From Heligmosomoides polygyrus polygyrus (Eukaryota > Nematoda > Chromadorea > Rhabditida > Heligmosomidae), in NCBI GenBank assembly GCA_947396885.1, contig OX377202.1, positions 109,696,221 through 109,760,220 of the forward strand: 64,000 nt of DNA. Direction: 5' to 3'. The position numbers were made by a program, and so were the translations under genes. This document shows positions 21,656-36,600 of this stretch, in pieces; within the stretch, counting starts at the first letter, position 1, and the number at the start of each line of letters is the position of its first letter. The notes beneath the pieces were generated by a model. It was not told where the DNA came from, made no database searches, and saw only the letters and a list, made by a program, of their open reading frames with translations.

Positions 21656-24600
21656 CTACTGATTATTAGGGAGATTCTTCACACAAGATAACACCCCTAC
21701 GTTTCCTAGAACGTATTGACCAAAGCTGTGACAAACAAGTCCAACGATCTAGGAAGCAAAAAGATGCATGTTGCGAACGCGCACTGCAGAGGTGTGAGAA
21801 CATGCCGTCGCTCCTACCGTAATCGCAGCAGCCCATCATTTGCCCTGCCTGTTTGCGGCTGAGCCGGTGGCTGATTGGCTGCTGCGGTTACGGTAGGAGC
21901 AACGGGGCGTTCCCGCACCCTCGCGGTACGTCTTCGCGACATGTGGCCGCAAAAATAGCTGCCAAAATAGACCACGATGACACCTGAACGCTTGTGAAAG
22001 GCAGAGTGGACCCAGATAGAGCTTACTGACGTGGAAATTCTATGAGGTTAGCAGGAACCACGAAAATGCTGAGTAGATAACATCTATTGTGCTCTAACTC
22101 CGCCCACTCGATTCATAGCCACGCCCCTAATCACAAAAATTGGTGGCAATAAGGCCTTCTTAGCTGTCAGAATAGCCTGATGTGTCATCGCACATGTCTC
22201 CTGAATTAAATCACCTTCATGTGGAAGACTGAAGTGAACTTAGACGAACTTACCAGGGAACTGTCTTAGGTGTATATCTGAACGGCGAAAATGAATACCA
22301 CTATGAGAGTCTCCACCCTTCACATAGTAGAAAAATGGGCACCATTTTTGCAACGTTTTTGAACCCAAGGAGCTAGGGGCCTTCAAATTTTACTATGGGA
22401 TCGCATGCACACTTGCCAAACTGCCGTAATCGGCCGAAATTTTAAAAATGGATATCAGATCTATGATCAGCGCCCAAGATAACCAACCCCCAAGGTTTGG
22501 GTGAAATTTTTTCTCTACCCCTTCCCGACCTCGACCAACGAGCTAGGAGTTGCGAAAGTTTCACACTTCACTAAACCTTATCTGACTGTGAAATCACTTT
22601 GCCATCTAGACTACACCAACGGCTAAGACCACCTCATGTAGCCGTTAGGGCCTGGGCGTGGTTTTGCCGCGCGAATGGGCGGGGTTAGAGCATAGCTCCT
22701 CGTCTAGCTGAAGCTGTCGTATTTTTTACTAATTTTTGTACGCCACGCACTTGAACAAACCTCGTCTGAGATCAGCCTCGCCGTCTTTAGACTATTGTGA
22801 GAGCTGTAAAGAGTTTATTGCTACCGCAGACCGCATTTACCCTTTCAGGGCGAGGCTCTGACGTGTGTGGGCGGGGTTAGATCTTTTGTTTAATCTGTAG
22901 ACTTCACACTCCAACAAACCTCATCTAGCTATGAGTTGATTTTGCCATTCAAACTATTGTGAGAGCTGAAAATCCTTTGCCGCCTGCCGCCATATTTGGT
23001 CGTTAGAGGCGTGGCTCTGTTTCGGAGGCGGAGTTAGAGCAGAACTTTTTGTCCAGCTGAAGTTTTCGTGTTTTTGATTGATTCTGTGCTCCAATATACC
23101 TCAAGAGAGCCTATTCAACTGTTAAAATAGGCTAAAGCCCAAAATGATCTGAGACGAAGTTTTGTTGGAGTAGGCAGGCTTCAAAGTTAATCAAAACGAC
23201 GAAAAATGCAGGCATATAAGAAGGTTCTGCATTAACTCCGCCCACTTGCGGCAGAACCACGCCTATAGCAGCAAAATGTGGTACCAATGAGGCCTTTTCA
23301 AGATTTTTTTAGAATGAATTTTTCCCTTAGTTCCCTTCTTGCAATGACCCAGTGATCAAAAGAACCTTCGCCTTTTAATATCAAACTCCGCCTACGCGCG
23401 GCATAGCCACGCCTCTTGCAGCAAAACGTATCAATAAAGCTTTTTGAAGAATAAACTACTCCCTTCATTCGCTCCCAATGATCCAGACCTTCAATTCAGA
23501 AGGTCTAACTCCGCCCACTCGCGTCAGAACCACGCCCCAAAGAGATAAATGTGCTGGTAATAGGGCCCTTTTAAGACATTTTTGAGAAGAAATTCTCCGT
23601 TTTTTCGCTCCCAATGCTCCAGTGAGATCAATGCAACCTTTGCTCCAATCTAACGGGACCAAAAGCGTTTTCTGATCGCTTTATCCGACCACACCCGAAA
23701 AAAAGAACCAACCGTATCGGTAGCATCGGCGAGATCTGAATCGGTGGCCGGACAGGTGGCCTGTTCAGCGCCTTCGTGATTACGTTGTCGTCCTCTTGCA
23801 GCTTCTTCTCGCGTCGGAATCTGAAGCACTTACTGTTCTGATTGCGGTAGCCATCTATGCTGGTGTCCACGATACCTGTTACGATAGTGGCACATCATGA
23901 GGCCGAAGATGAGGAATATCAACGTCAGAGACAGTGCGAAGACGCTCAGTACGTAGGCTAGCGGAGGAATACCCTGATGCACCACGGGAGACGACGTGAT
24001 CTAGAAGAAGGCGGGGTATTCAGATGAGTGGAAGAGTCTTGATGGACTGCGGAACGGACCTGTGCCTTCGTCATGCTCGGCATCTGATCGCCCATGCCGG
24101 CGCGGTGCTTGTCGGCGATCGCTATGGCCCGTTCGGCCGGAATGATCTCGGACGTGGTTCGGTTGATCAGCACCTGAAGAGCGAACAATGACTTCTGGAG
24201 GTGTATGTTCCATACTCCTGGATTGCTTAGAATAAGTTAATCCTTCCTAGCAGAGCAGGTTCTACTTTAAAAAATTACTTCAAAATTTATTCAAAAATGT
24301 TAAAGAAAATCCCCTATCGGTACTGACTGGGAAATATCCCTGGGCGGATCCAACGAAATGAACAGCCAATCACATACTTTTTGATATATCAAGGCTGTGA
24401 TTGACTGGATCAATCCTTGCTCGCGCCCCTTCCTACACGCAGAGGGAAATTCCCAACGAGACCTGAACTCATTCAAAAAGCATTAAAGAAAATCCCTGAG
24501 TACTATCCCAGAACTGTCCCTGGGCGTGCAGAGGAACAAGTTCGAGATAAACATAGCCAATCACATCCTTCGTGACCTATTAATGACCAGTCGTACTATT

Positions 24601-27600
24601 GTGCCCGCGCTTTGTACACGCCCAGGTACAATTCCCGAATAGTACTAATCACTTCATTCAAGCGGTTGAAAAAATCTGGAAAACTGGGGACGTAATTAAG
24701 AATATATGTTGCTGCTATTCGTGAAATGTCCCCGGGGTGCACAAGGACGGATGCAAGCCCTAATTTATACTTACGCCGCCACGCGGCGCGGCAGTACGAT
24801 CGCCATAGATATCGATTCTTCGCGCGTCTGATCGATATCTATTCCCACTATGGTGCCGCGCCGCGCAGTGGCGCAACTATAAACCAGGGCTAAGGGGACA
24901 ACCCATCCGTTACACCCATGCATTGTAGGAGCAGAGACCATTTCCCCACCCTCTCTCCCCCCCCCCCCTTCCTCAGTACCAATTCGTTTAAAGTGACAAT
25001 AATTCGATGACCCCGTAATTAAAAAAGGATACTGGTCAACAATGTGGCCTGCAAGGGGAGGCGGGGCGTGCCAGCCAATCAGGTCATCTGCGCATAGTAC
25101 ACCTGGGCGCACCAGTGGCCGAACTGCGCATAGTACACCTGGGCGCACCAGTGGCCGAAATTGAGTAAAAAGGCGCTTGAGGAGTGACGAGGGCGTTCGC
25201 TACTCTATTCAGCTGGTGCGTTCCCCCTCCGTAGGCCATACTGTTGACCGCCATAGTACCAAAAGTGCTGCCGTAGGGCAGCGGGTCGCCCCTCCCGTGA
25301 TAGGTGCAATCGATAAACCCCTAATAATTGTCAGATTCATCGGCCTAGAATGATGCTCACCAGTCGAAGATCGGTGACGTCATAGATGAGCTTGCCCTCT
25401 TCATGATGATACTGTAGGTCCTTGACAAGTACTTTCAGTCCAGTGGCATCGGCGATTGTTCTGAAAATAGGACAGTAAAAGAAGTTGTCACGACAAGCGT
25501 GACATAGTGTTACCAATTAGTTTCCTTTTTACAAAAAAGAAAAAAAGGGAGGACACAACGCGGACGATGACGTGTCCGCAATTGCAAACTAGACTGGACG
25601 GGAAGAGCGGTAAAGGTGCCCCTGCACCATTTTTAAAGGAAAGACCCAAAACAACCGCGAAGCGGTCCTGAATGGAAAAAGAGGCACTATTGTACTTTCC
25701 CAACTCTAAGGGTCGAGGAGAGGTCGAAAAAACATTGGCCCAAACTTCGGCTAGGAGGGTTATTTGGGGTGCTGATCATGAATATGACATCCGTTTTTTG
25801 TTTTACACCGGAGTACGGTAGGTTACGGTAGGTGCGGGTGACAGCAATCCGTCCTGAAGCGTTCTTTACCCGCAACCTACCGTACTCCAGCGTAAAACGA
25901 AAAACGGATCTCAGACCCCAATACCCCCCCCCCCCCCGTTGGGCGAAATCGGTGACCATGACCTTGGCAATCTTAGTCACCCGCACCTATCGTAAACTAC
26001 CGTAATCAGCCGTACTTTTGAAAACGATCTCAGATTCGTGATCAGGATCCCAAATAACCCTCCTAGCCGATGTTTGAGCGAAAAAAGTTTTTCGACCTCT
26101 CCTCGACCCTTGGAGTTGTGAAAGTACAATAGTGCCGAGAAAGGATATCGAATTTGCCAAGACCTACGTTTTGAAGGACCCAAATTTGGGTCTTCTTCTT
26201 CTCTCGTGGATCGTCTCAAGGAAACTTCGAATTCTTCTGCTGCCATAAAATCGTCTCTAGGCGACGACTTCTTTCTACCTCCACCTTTTTGATATTGCTC
26301 CAGGACTCCTAACGCGACCGTAAAGGCTCCGCATACTTTTGCGGCAAAATTCGTGAAGCGCGCAGCTCACGAACACTCGAGTCTTGCTGGCGGCCAGAGG
26401 CGCCGACAGCAAGACTGTGCTCTGCGTTCGTGCCCTATGGTTAAGGATAGGATAGGATAGACCGTTCGTGCCGGTATTACCGCAGAAGTGTGTGTGGGGG
26501 GGGCTACTTTATTCGCTGGCTTTGTGACATTGGACGGCTCTAGTTGCTTTGATGACTTTGGCGAACGATAAACGACGGCTCGAGAGTTTCGGTTGTGTGA
26601 CCAGCCTACGTGTTCTTTAGAGTCAGTTCCTTCCTATTTAAATAAACTTAAATTGGGGCCTCTGCGGCAGGGAGATAAGCCGCGTGCACACTCCGCTGCG
26701 GCAGTGCGGCAGCCACGCTGAAGCATAGCAGGGAGGGGTGGAGTCACACTGCGGCAGCGGAGGCCGCAGTGAAGGGGGTATGCACACTTTTGCTGCCGCA
26801 GTGCTGCCGGCAGCGGCCGCAGCGGCAGTGGCAGCGAGGAATGACCCGGGCATTCCTCACTGCCACTGCGTGCTGCCGCAGCGAGCTCCAACAGTGCCGC
26901 AGTGTGCGAAACCAGCTCCACCCACATTCCACTGCCCGCTGCCCGCTGCAAAGTGTGCACGCGGCTATACCTTCGGTAGCATCCCTACTAGACTCTCCCT
27001 GATATTTCGCAGGAAAGGAGCGAGCGGCCTAAATTTTTTGACAGTAGTACTGAAAGAATCAGGGCAGGGAAGAAGGTAACCAGCGACTTTAAAAGCATTC
27101 TAAAGCGAAGAACACAGCGAGCATGATGTATGCCACCTGTCGCGACTGCGCGATCGCTCCTCTGTTCTGTAATTGGCCGGTGTTGTTTGTTTGTTTGTTT
27201 GTTTGCACGAGGTTTGCCGACGATGCGCTTCGACCGGCCCGACGCATGGGAAAATGGCTGACGTCAGCAGTCGATCTTCACAAGATTCACCCTTCCGACT
27301 GTCAGTCGACGTCGATCGTTCCTGCGCTCTGGCGGCGAAGTCAGCCGCTCTCTCGCCCATACTCCGAACCTGCCGGATGGCCATCGTGGGGCCTCGGTTC
27401 TGCACAACGTTAACTCTGCGCACTCACTAACAGCACCAGGAGAGGGCCATTGGGGTCTAGCGAGCTGTGACTCACCCTCACCGAGGAGGACTTCCGAGCC
27501 TATTCTCTACTTCCGTCTTATGGATGGCATTTGCTGCTCAATACGTATCGCAATAAATCTCATGGAGTTGCCGTGTTTTCAGGAGGAGGAATTGGGTGAG

Positions 27601-30600
27601 TCTCTCAGATGTTTCTAGGTCACTGCACAGACGCCAAGCGGGACACCGCGCAAGTCAGACCACGATATCCGGTGTGCATATTGTGTGGGTGTTGATTTAT
27701 GTGTGTCCCTTATCTCGTATGGGCGTTTTGCGCTCGGATTCACCACCGATTTACCGGCCGGTAACGATGGAACTTACGAACCGCTACGTGCCGCGATTCG
27801 CCAACAAGCGGTGTGGTAGGTTTCCGGTGAAAACCGTTGAAACGGTTAACCGGCTGGAGCGTCGGGTAGACGACGCGATGAAGTACAGGTAACACTCTAC
27901 TGCTAATGTCTGACCCAGTGACAACGAGCTGGCGCGCTGCAAGTGTATTCGGACGCATGCACGACATCTTTCGCCGTGTCCTTCGTGAATCACAGGTGCC
28001 GGTAAGCGTCTGACAAGGAGCCGGTTAGTTAAATCTGTGATAGCGATTCACCGGCTCCTTCGTTGATGAAAACGAACCCTGGGCTTCCTTCCGTGGACGA
28101 TTGTGGAGGTGCGTAGCAGGGTGGCAGGAGGCGAAGGAAGGGTCAGCCCGACAGCTGGAGTTCCATCAATACGTCGGACAGGTGATACGGTTGAAGGACA
28201 GGGCTAGTCAGTAGGTAGAGCTCTCTTTTCCCCTGGGTTGGGTTCCATCTGATGACCCTCGCGTTCCCATAGAGTGGTTAGGAGCGCTATGGGTCAAGGA
28301 ATCGTCTCTGCATGTGGGGCACTGATCATGACATCTAGAGATCGCCACCTACTTGCTAATGGCCTCCACTTTCTCGTACGTAACGGCTGCTGGAGCCATT
28401 GCTAGGTCCATACGCACAATGTCGTACTCGTCATGGACGTACACCTATAATAAAGTCACTATATAATTGTTGTGTATAGAATGAGTGATACCAGTGATAT
28501 AGGATGTATACTATTCCCTGCCGTATAAAAGCGGTGAATGGAGTAAGGTGTACTTTCTCTACGATGTGTTCTACTGCCTTGGCAACTACCGAGTAAACCG
28601 TCCTTTCTACAGAGCGTTTCCAGACACAGCAATAATGTAATTTTGAACCTAGTCACTGAAAGCAGAACCAGAAGTAGTAGCACTCACCCGGACGACGGTC
28701 TGGTCCTTATGGGCATCTGAAGTCATGCCATCCATAGATTCGAGGACTAGGTTGAAGACGCCACCGACGTAGTCGCTGCAACAAAAGACCGTTAGTAGAT
28801 GGTGATTCCTTGGTATAGCAGTCTTCTCACCTGATAACCTGGTCGAGAGCGACCACTCCTGTCGTGGCGTTCACCGAGAATACGCCTTGGACTTGTCGGC
28901 TCATGCCGTGGTACTCGAACGCCGTCTCCTTGATGCGGTAGAACACCTCGGTCATGTCTGGAATGGGCTGACTATCAGTAAGGCGGATGTTGTGATTTTT
29001 AGAGCAGCATATATGCTCTCCAGAGGCCAAGGTCTCCTCGCCCTAACAACGAAAACGCCATCAAGCGTCCCACCGTTTCCAGGCGAGGGTACATCTGGAT
29101 CTGAGGCAGCAACGGTGACAATCGTTTCTCCTGGCAGTGTGTTCTTGGCGACGAGAACGTGGTACCGGCTTTGCTTGAACAACGGACCGTTGTCATTCCT
29201 TAAGAAATCGATTTCGTATCACTCAATTTTTCATTTTTTCAAACGTTTTTTCTCCTATCACCGAAAATTTGGCCGTTGAAGTTAAACCAGCGAGCCACGG
29301 TTATAAGTGTTTAGATGGAATGCTAATTCAAAGAATAATTGTATGGTACTAGTCGTTAATGTGACCAACACGAAATCGGGAACGTGCCAGCCAATCATAG
29401 CACACAATGAAGGCAATCGAACCATACACGTCCCCTGGGTGCGACTCCCGTTAGATGCGGCCTTATTGGTCTGGTATGTTTCCTCCACGTCACGTAGGCC
29501 ACATTAACGACCTGTACCATTATTATTAAGAATTACAAAATATTTCGTAATAATTCCAAACTTTGCACGAGCATAAAAGGATTTAGCTACATAATAACAT
29601 AATAAATATAAAAAATAATAGAATAAAAATAAAAGTAATAGAGAATGAATAAACATTAAATGAACAGTTATAAATAAAAACGAAATAGATAAATAAACGA
29701 ACTCCGAAAGAATAAATAAAAATACACAAATAATAAATAATAAAATAAAAATAGATGAAAGGATTAAGACCATGTTAAAGGATTTTCTGCCGAGAACTAA
29801 CGTATTTCGGCGCAATAAATATTATAAAAGACGAAATAAATAAATCAATACAAATAACTGTCTAATAATAGATAACTAATAAAAATGTAAAATACTAGGT
29901 AAAAATAAGAGATTTTTCCGCGAAAGCTAGTATTTTCGACGTAACAAATAAAAGACTAATTAAATAAATACTCAAAAAATGAGTAAATGAATAATAATTT
30001 GCAAAGTAATGAAAATAAAAATAAAAATAGATAAAAAGTCTAGCACCACGACAAAAGATTTTCCAGCCGAGAACTGATATTTTCGACGTCATGAATAAAA
30101 GAAGAAATAAGTAAATAAACAGAAGAAGATAAATAAAAACGCACATACAGTAAAAATAAAGAGCAAAGATGAATAAATAAATATATGCAACGACTACGAC
30201 CACGTTGAAGAATTCTTTCCACAAAAATTAATATTTTTCTGCACCAGAACTAGATTTTTCATCTTTAGAACAACGTGACAATTCGGAATCATTTCATGCT
30301 TTTCTTTCCTTCCTTTGTTTTCCGATTCCAATTTTAATTTTATTAATCTATTTAATTGTTATTTATCATTTATTGTTATTTATTTATTATTTTTTAATTT
30401 AACTTTAAAAATTTAAAGTCCTAATTTCTGAGTAGAAATGAATTTGATTGACCATTATTGACCATAACTAGTACGTGGCAAATAACTTACACGTCTTTCA
30501 CTCGCACTTGAAGCGACATCCATACCGTAATCTGGTTAATGTCTGAGTTTTCCTCGTTGGAGGCGCCGACTTCGAGGCTGAAAATCATGTTTTTATTGGT

Positions 30601-33600
30601 GGAATTAGGCTACTCCAAATATGAGATAGGTGAACAGATATATTGGATGCACTAACTCGTTATAGCTTACTAATTGAAGAAATCAGCACAACAATAATAG
30701 TGTTACGGTATCACAGCTTTACTGCCATCTCTACCACCTATATCACCTGCCCCGTTGATGGAAAATTGGCCGAGGAATATTTGCTTATGTGTCGCAAATG
30801 TGATAGCTCGCTCCCCAATTTCAAACTCCCGTGGGCTATCGTATCCGCGCGAGACCCCAATGAGACGCTTTTGAGGTGCGGCCTGCCCGCCCGCGCTATC
30901 GATCCGCGCGGGCTGCCACTCGCCGCACCTCGTTGGGCTCAGTTCTTACTTCGTCGTCACTGAAGCGGCTGCGCGGGCGCGGCTACGAGGCGCGGGGCGG
31001 GACCTCGGTCGTCAAAATTATCTCTGGGATCCTCGAACGGAGGTTTGCGCTCCCTTACTTCCAGGCGAGCCCCGATGGGAGCATTCCTGAGCCATGGATA
31101 GCCAATACAGCCTAACATCAGCCGGCGCGGTCTTATCATTGTCTCACATTTTGATGACATTCTACATTCTGTCTGATATTCCGGATGTTGTGTTCTGGTG
31201 TTATTGTATGTGATTCATCGTGTGATGCTACACTGTGCAGTTCAGGAGGACGAACATGGTGAGTCCCTATATTATGTGTTGTGCCCTCATGTACAAGTGC
31301 GAACGCAGTTGATTATGTTCGGTTTGTATTTGTTGTTGTTGTTGTTGTTGTTGCTTCTTCATATGGGGTTGCCACTCATTCAATACGGGCGCGATCACTA
31401 TCGATCGTGGTGCCAACGACTTACGTGGTACGAGCGTGCGTCAATCCAGATGGGCTGTCCACTGTAAGAGTGAGAGGTTGGGGCCTGTTCATACTTCGCG
31501 ACAAGAGCGACAAGAGCGACAAGAGCGACTGGGCGACGGATGTAGTGTGGTGTACGTAAATAATTACGCATTACATTCGTCGCGGGCGGAGTGTACGCAA
31601 TTATTTACGTACACCACACTATGTCCGTCGCCCCACAGTCGCTCCAGTCGCTCTTGTCGCGAAGTATGAACAGGCCCTTAGGGGTTTAGTGTGCGCGTGA
31701 CGCGCGACGCGATGTCATGTGTAGTGGCCGAATTGAAATCGTGTCGCTCGATCTATTTGGCCACTACGCATACATCGCGTCGCGCGTCGCGCGCACACTA
31801 AACGACCCCTTACCGCACGGACCCATGTGTCGAAGAGAGGGCGTGGCGTATTTACATCTAGGAGCCTTTCATACTACGCTACAAGAGCGACTCGTAGCCC
31901 GTGTAAAACATGCAAATTGATTAAAACCGAGTGCGCGCCGCCGAAAAGTGTTCATACTCGAGCGTCGGCGCTATCGCTCTAGTCGCTCTTGTCGCTCTTG
32001 TCGTCTGCTCATACTTGCTGGTTGTGCGCAAGCTGCGCTCTCGTCGCTCTTGTCGCCCGTGCAAAACATGCAAATTGATTAAAACCGAGGGCGCGCCGCC
32101 GAAAAGCGTTCATACTCGAGCGCCGGCGCTGTCGCTCTTGTCGCTGCTGTCGCGAAGTATGAACAGGTACCAGGTGTCCCTACCTGCTACCCGGGTCTGG
32201 GTTCCATGGTTACCTCATATATCCATGGAGCGAATGGAAGACTCCGATCAGCAAGGGGATGTTCTCTCGAGAGCGGGACCACTGATTCGCAACATTATGT
32301 TTGAACTTTTTTGCGCAGCGTTATACACCAGAAGATGAATTGCTCTATAGAACCGTGTATTGGTTTTTTTCATTCATTTTGATTTCCGTTAATTTTCAGT
32401 GCATTAGTGTGGACTGTCCAGAAGACATAGGTAATTTCTATCAGCTTATTTCTATTGCACTTTGTACCTTCACATCGGGCTCTCTTCGGTAATTTATTTT
32501 CACCTTCTGGGTTAGGTCCTACCTGTAGGAATCCTTGGTCTCGCGGTCAAGACTGGACATCACCGACACCTCTCCGGTGGTCGAATTCACAACGAACTCT
32601 TTGAACTCTTCACGTAGGCGGTAGAACACCTTCTGGGACTTGTCCAAGTCCGTCGCTCTCATCGTGGCAACCACAGTGCCGACTGGGGCATCCTCTGGCA
32701 CCTAGAATACCAAACACCAAGTCTGAAGGGGAAGTTCAGGCAGTGCCAGAAGGACATACCTCAACGGTCACTGCATCAAGAACGGCTTGGAGAGGATGGT
32801 CGTCTACGTCGAGCACTCGGATATTGCTGGCGAGCTGGACAAACTGGTGAGCACCAGCTTGTAGTCCCAGCACTAGCTAGAGTGGAAAAAATTAATCTTT
32901 TGCCAAGAATATGTAAAGATAAAGGTACATAGTGGGTAGTTGGCCAGGGCGGGCACAATGGAGGAGCCAGCCAATGGAAGGGCTAGTCGGCTGATCTTCC
33001 CCATAAGGGCGCCTATGTCTTCTAGGTGGGTGCCAACTGTGATTGGCTTACTCCTCCATGGTGCTCGCCCAGGTCAACAACCCGATATGTACCAAATGGA
33101 TACATAAAATGGTGCAAGTCTAAAGAGGTGGGGTCTACCCTGCATTTCTTCTAAACCTAGCGGCTCTCCCCCACTGAAAACAGGTTTAGATTTTTAACTG
33201 CAGTCATACTGTGCATATTTTCGAACTGAGCGTTATTTCACAGGTTTTTAGAAAAATTCCTCGAACAATATGCAGGAAAATCAGTGTGGACCCTTCTTTC
33301 TAAACTTGCATCTACAACTTTTGTGACGAATGGGTGAGAATAATGGTACATAGTGGGTAGTTGGCCAGGGCGGGTACAATGGAGGAGCCAGCCAATGGAA
33401 GGGCTTGTAGGCCGATCTTCCACCTCGAATAACTGATTGCTAATCCTCTGATTGGTCGGCTACTGTCAGGTGCCCGTGTCGTTGAGGCAGTTGCCTCCAG
33501 TGATTGGCTGACTCCACCATGGTGCCCGCCCAGGTCAGTAACCCGCTATGTAACAAATGATGGTCGGCTACTGCCAGTCAGGTGTAAACTGTAACTGGCT

Positions 33601-36600
33601 AACTCCTCCATTGTGCCCGCCCAGGTCAGTAACCCAATATGTACCAAATGAATATATGAAAATTTTTGGTTAGGGATGGGTGAGGGAGTATAAACGTACA
33701 TAGTGGGTAGTTGACCAGGGCGGGCACAATGGAGGAGCCTGCCAGTGGAAGGGCCTGTAGGCCGACCTTCCCCACAGATAGCTGATTGTTAACTGGTGAG
33801 CCCTTTGATTGGTCGGCTACTGTAGAGTGCCCGTACCTTTTAGGCAGTTGCCTCCTGTGATTGGCTGGCTCCACTATGGTACCCGCCCAGGTCATCAACT
33901 CGATATGTACGCTATGAAGGATATATTGTTTTTATGCCAGGAATGAGTGAAGATAAACATACAAAGTGGAGAGCTAACCAGGGCGGGCACAATGAAGGAG
34001 CTAGCAAATGGACGCCTCCGAGGCTGGCGTTCCCTGCAAATAGCTACCTTCTCGCTGGTGTCTTTCTTGATTGGCCGGCTACTCCCTAGTGCTTGCCTGC
34101 ACCTTTAAGGCTAGTGGCCGCTGTGATCGGCTGACTCCGCCCAGGTCCGTAACCCACTATGTACCGTAAAATCGGATTCTATACTGAGAAACACTCTTCA
34201 GCAGCTCGAATTCTATACTGAGAAAATCTTCAGCAGCTCGAAAAGAGGTTAACACATCCACCACAAGGGCCCCGACTCACCGGGAAAATTGGCGTCTCCT
34301 CGTGGTCGAAGATGGCACGGCTTCGAATCTGGCCGTTCTCGACGTCAATGCTGGCGGTCGTCGTCTGATTGGTGTACTTGTGAGTGGTCGGATCCCAGAG
34401 ATGGAACTTCAGCTCGCATTTCTCGTCCAGCTTCGCCGCCGATACGTTACCGATCGTCGTGCCGACGGGGCTGTTCTGAAGGCAAAGGATCGAGTTTGAG
34501 CTCATCATCTTGCTTTTCTCAGTTTCTGATAGGGCTATAGGGTTAGCCGCAATTTTCTACAGGATGCGAGATGCATTAAAATTTTGTATGAAATTCTACA
34601 AACCATACTATTGGCCAACTTTAAACGGTACCTCAATCGGAAGCGTGTTTGCTGCCGTGGAAAGCATCAAAAATTACCAAAAAACCAAATAAATACAAAA
34701 ATGAAATTAATAGTTGTTAATCTGACCTACATCGAGAAGCGAAAACGCGCCAACAGATCAGAACACCGTATACAACATTAAGATGTGGCCCGATTGGTCT
34801 GGTGCGTTCGTTATCTCCATGTAGGCCATATTAACGACAACTACCAAACCATATATTTCAGGAGCGAAAAAATACCGAAAAAATACTTTTACCACATTCA
34901 TCTGAACCAGTAGGTAAACGGACCTCCTCGATGGTGAACTCAAAGTTCTCCTCGCCCAGGAACAACGGCAAACACCTATATGCAGCCAGAACTTCCAGAT
35001 GAACGTCGGCTGAAGCTCGGCGCTCGCCCTTGGCGGCACGAACTTGAAAGTCGTACGTGCCCACATGACCTAAATCAGCCAACCCTTGGTATTACCCAGA
35101 TTCCTAGAAAACCATCGGCTTCTGCACCTTGTAGCTCTTCCTTGATGGTGATTCGTCCGTCTGCATCAATGTCCAGAAGATCTTTGATGACAGTGGCCTC
35201 GTTCAAGGTCTCGATGGAGTAGTCCACATGAGGCGCATCACCTTTGATGAGCTGAAAAGGTTGGAAAAATTAACGACGATATATGGCATTGGAAGAACAC
35301 GTTAATCACACTGAAGCTATTGCAAAACTTGGTTATTGTCGTTAATGTGGCCTACATCATGAGGAGCGTGCGCGCCAGCAAATCATAGCCAATCGAAACG
35401 ATGACCGAACAAGAACCAACCAATCAGGGCACGCTCTCTTTGAAAAACGCGTCTATTCGTTGCCGCTGATTGACATTAATTGTTCTAGTGTGTTCTTCCC
35501 CATGTAGGCCACTTTAACGACTAGTACCCAACACTCTGCTCAGACAAGGCTTGATCTTCTAATATATCCGCCATCGGTTCCCCGCTAACCCGCAGAATCT
35601 GCTCACACCCGAAGAGAACATAGGAATACGCCATGCACTTCGCTTCGCAACGCGGTCTGTGGGCATTTTGAGTGGGGTTTTTCGCTTTTAAACTGAGGTA
35701 GTAAAAACTCCATTTTGTAGACAAGTCTGAGTTTTCTCCCGCTCACCACACAGGCACGACAAGCTTTATCAGTTCTAGCCAAGGTACTCCAGAGCGAGCG
35801 AATGACGCGCAGTTGGAGAAGCCGCTTCCTCTGATGCACCTTGAATCGATCAAAGGTTCAAGCCCCACCCAGGCCAACCAAACCATTCATCGATCTGAGG
35901 TAGGAGAAGGGGTACTATACCTAACCAAGGTGGGCAATACAACATGTCGTCCAAAGGCGCAACACTTAAAGCCGTAATAGAGGCCAAATTCATAAATAAA
36001 TTGAATCCATAACAGCCCACAGAAGAAAAGAACCCGAGTAGTTGTGTTCGTCGATTCAGAAGATCTCATCGACTGAGCCAATTTGGCACTTGGCATGAAT
36101 CGGGATTAAGCAGATGGTTGCTACTCGATGTTCGCCAAAAATGGATCACAAATTGTAGTGATCAGCATGGCTTCTACGGCCTTGCAGTGCTTATCGATCA
36201 TCTCTGAAGGTTCACGCAAAGTTCAAAATAGCATAAAATTACAGGAAAAACGAAAAATTACAGCGATAATCGAACCTTTTTGGGGCGCGCCATGCATTGT
36301 ACTTTTAGTCGTGGAAGCAATTTCAATGCCTATTTGACATACAATGATTTGCGATGGCCAGCCGATAAACATTTCTAGTCAGGAGCCAATTCATTGACCC
36401 CGGCAGGGTGGAAGGCTTGATTGGCCTGAGCGGGATTCCAACCAAGAACCTCGACGCGAGGTTTAGGCGCACATCCGGTACCTCATGTGACTGCGCTACC
36501 ACCCAAAATTACCCCAAAATAAGAAAGAAATCACCTTCGGATGAAGAACGTAACCATTGAGAGGAAGATTCTCCATGACTTTCACGGAATACGAGCTCTT

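Noticed and set aside
23821..23875. Apparent frameshift or stop just after the cadherin transmembrane helix
   Set aside because: A 55-bp GT-AG intron removes it and restores the frame into the basic cytoplasmic tail.
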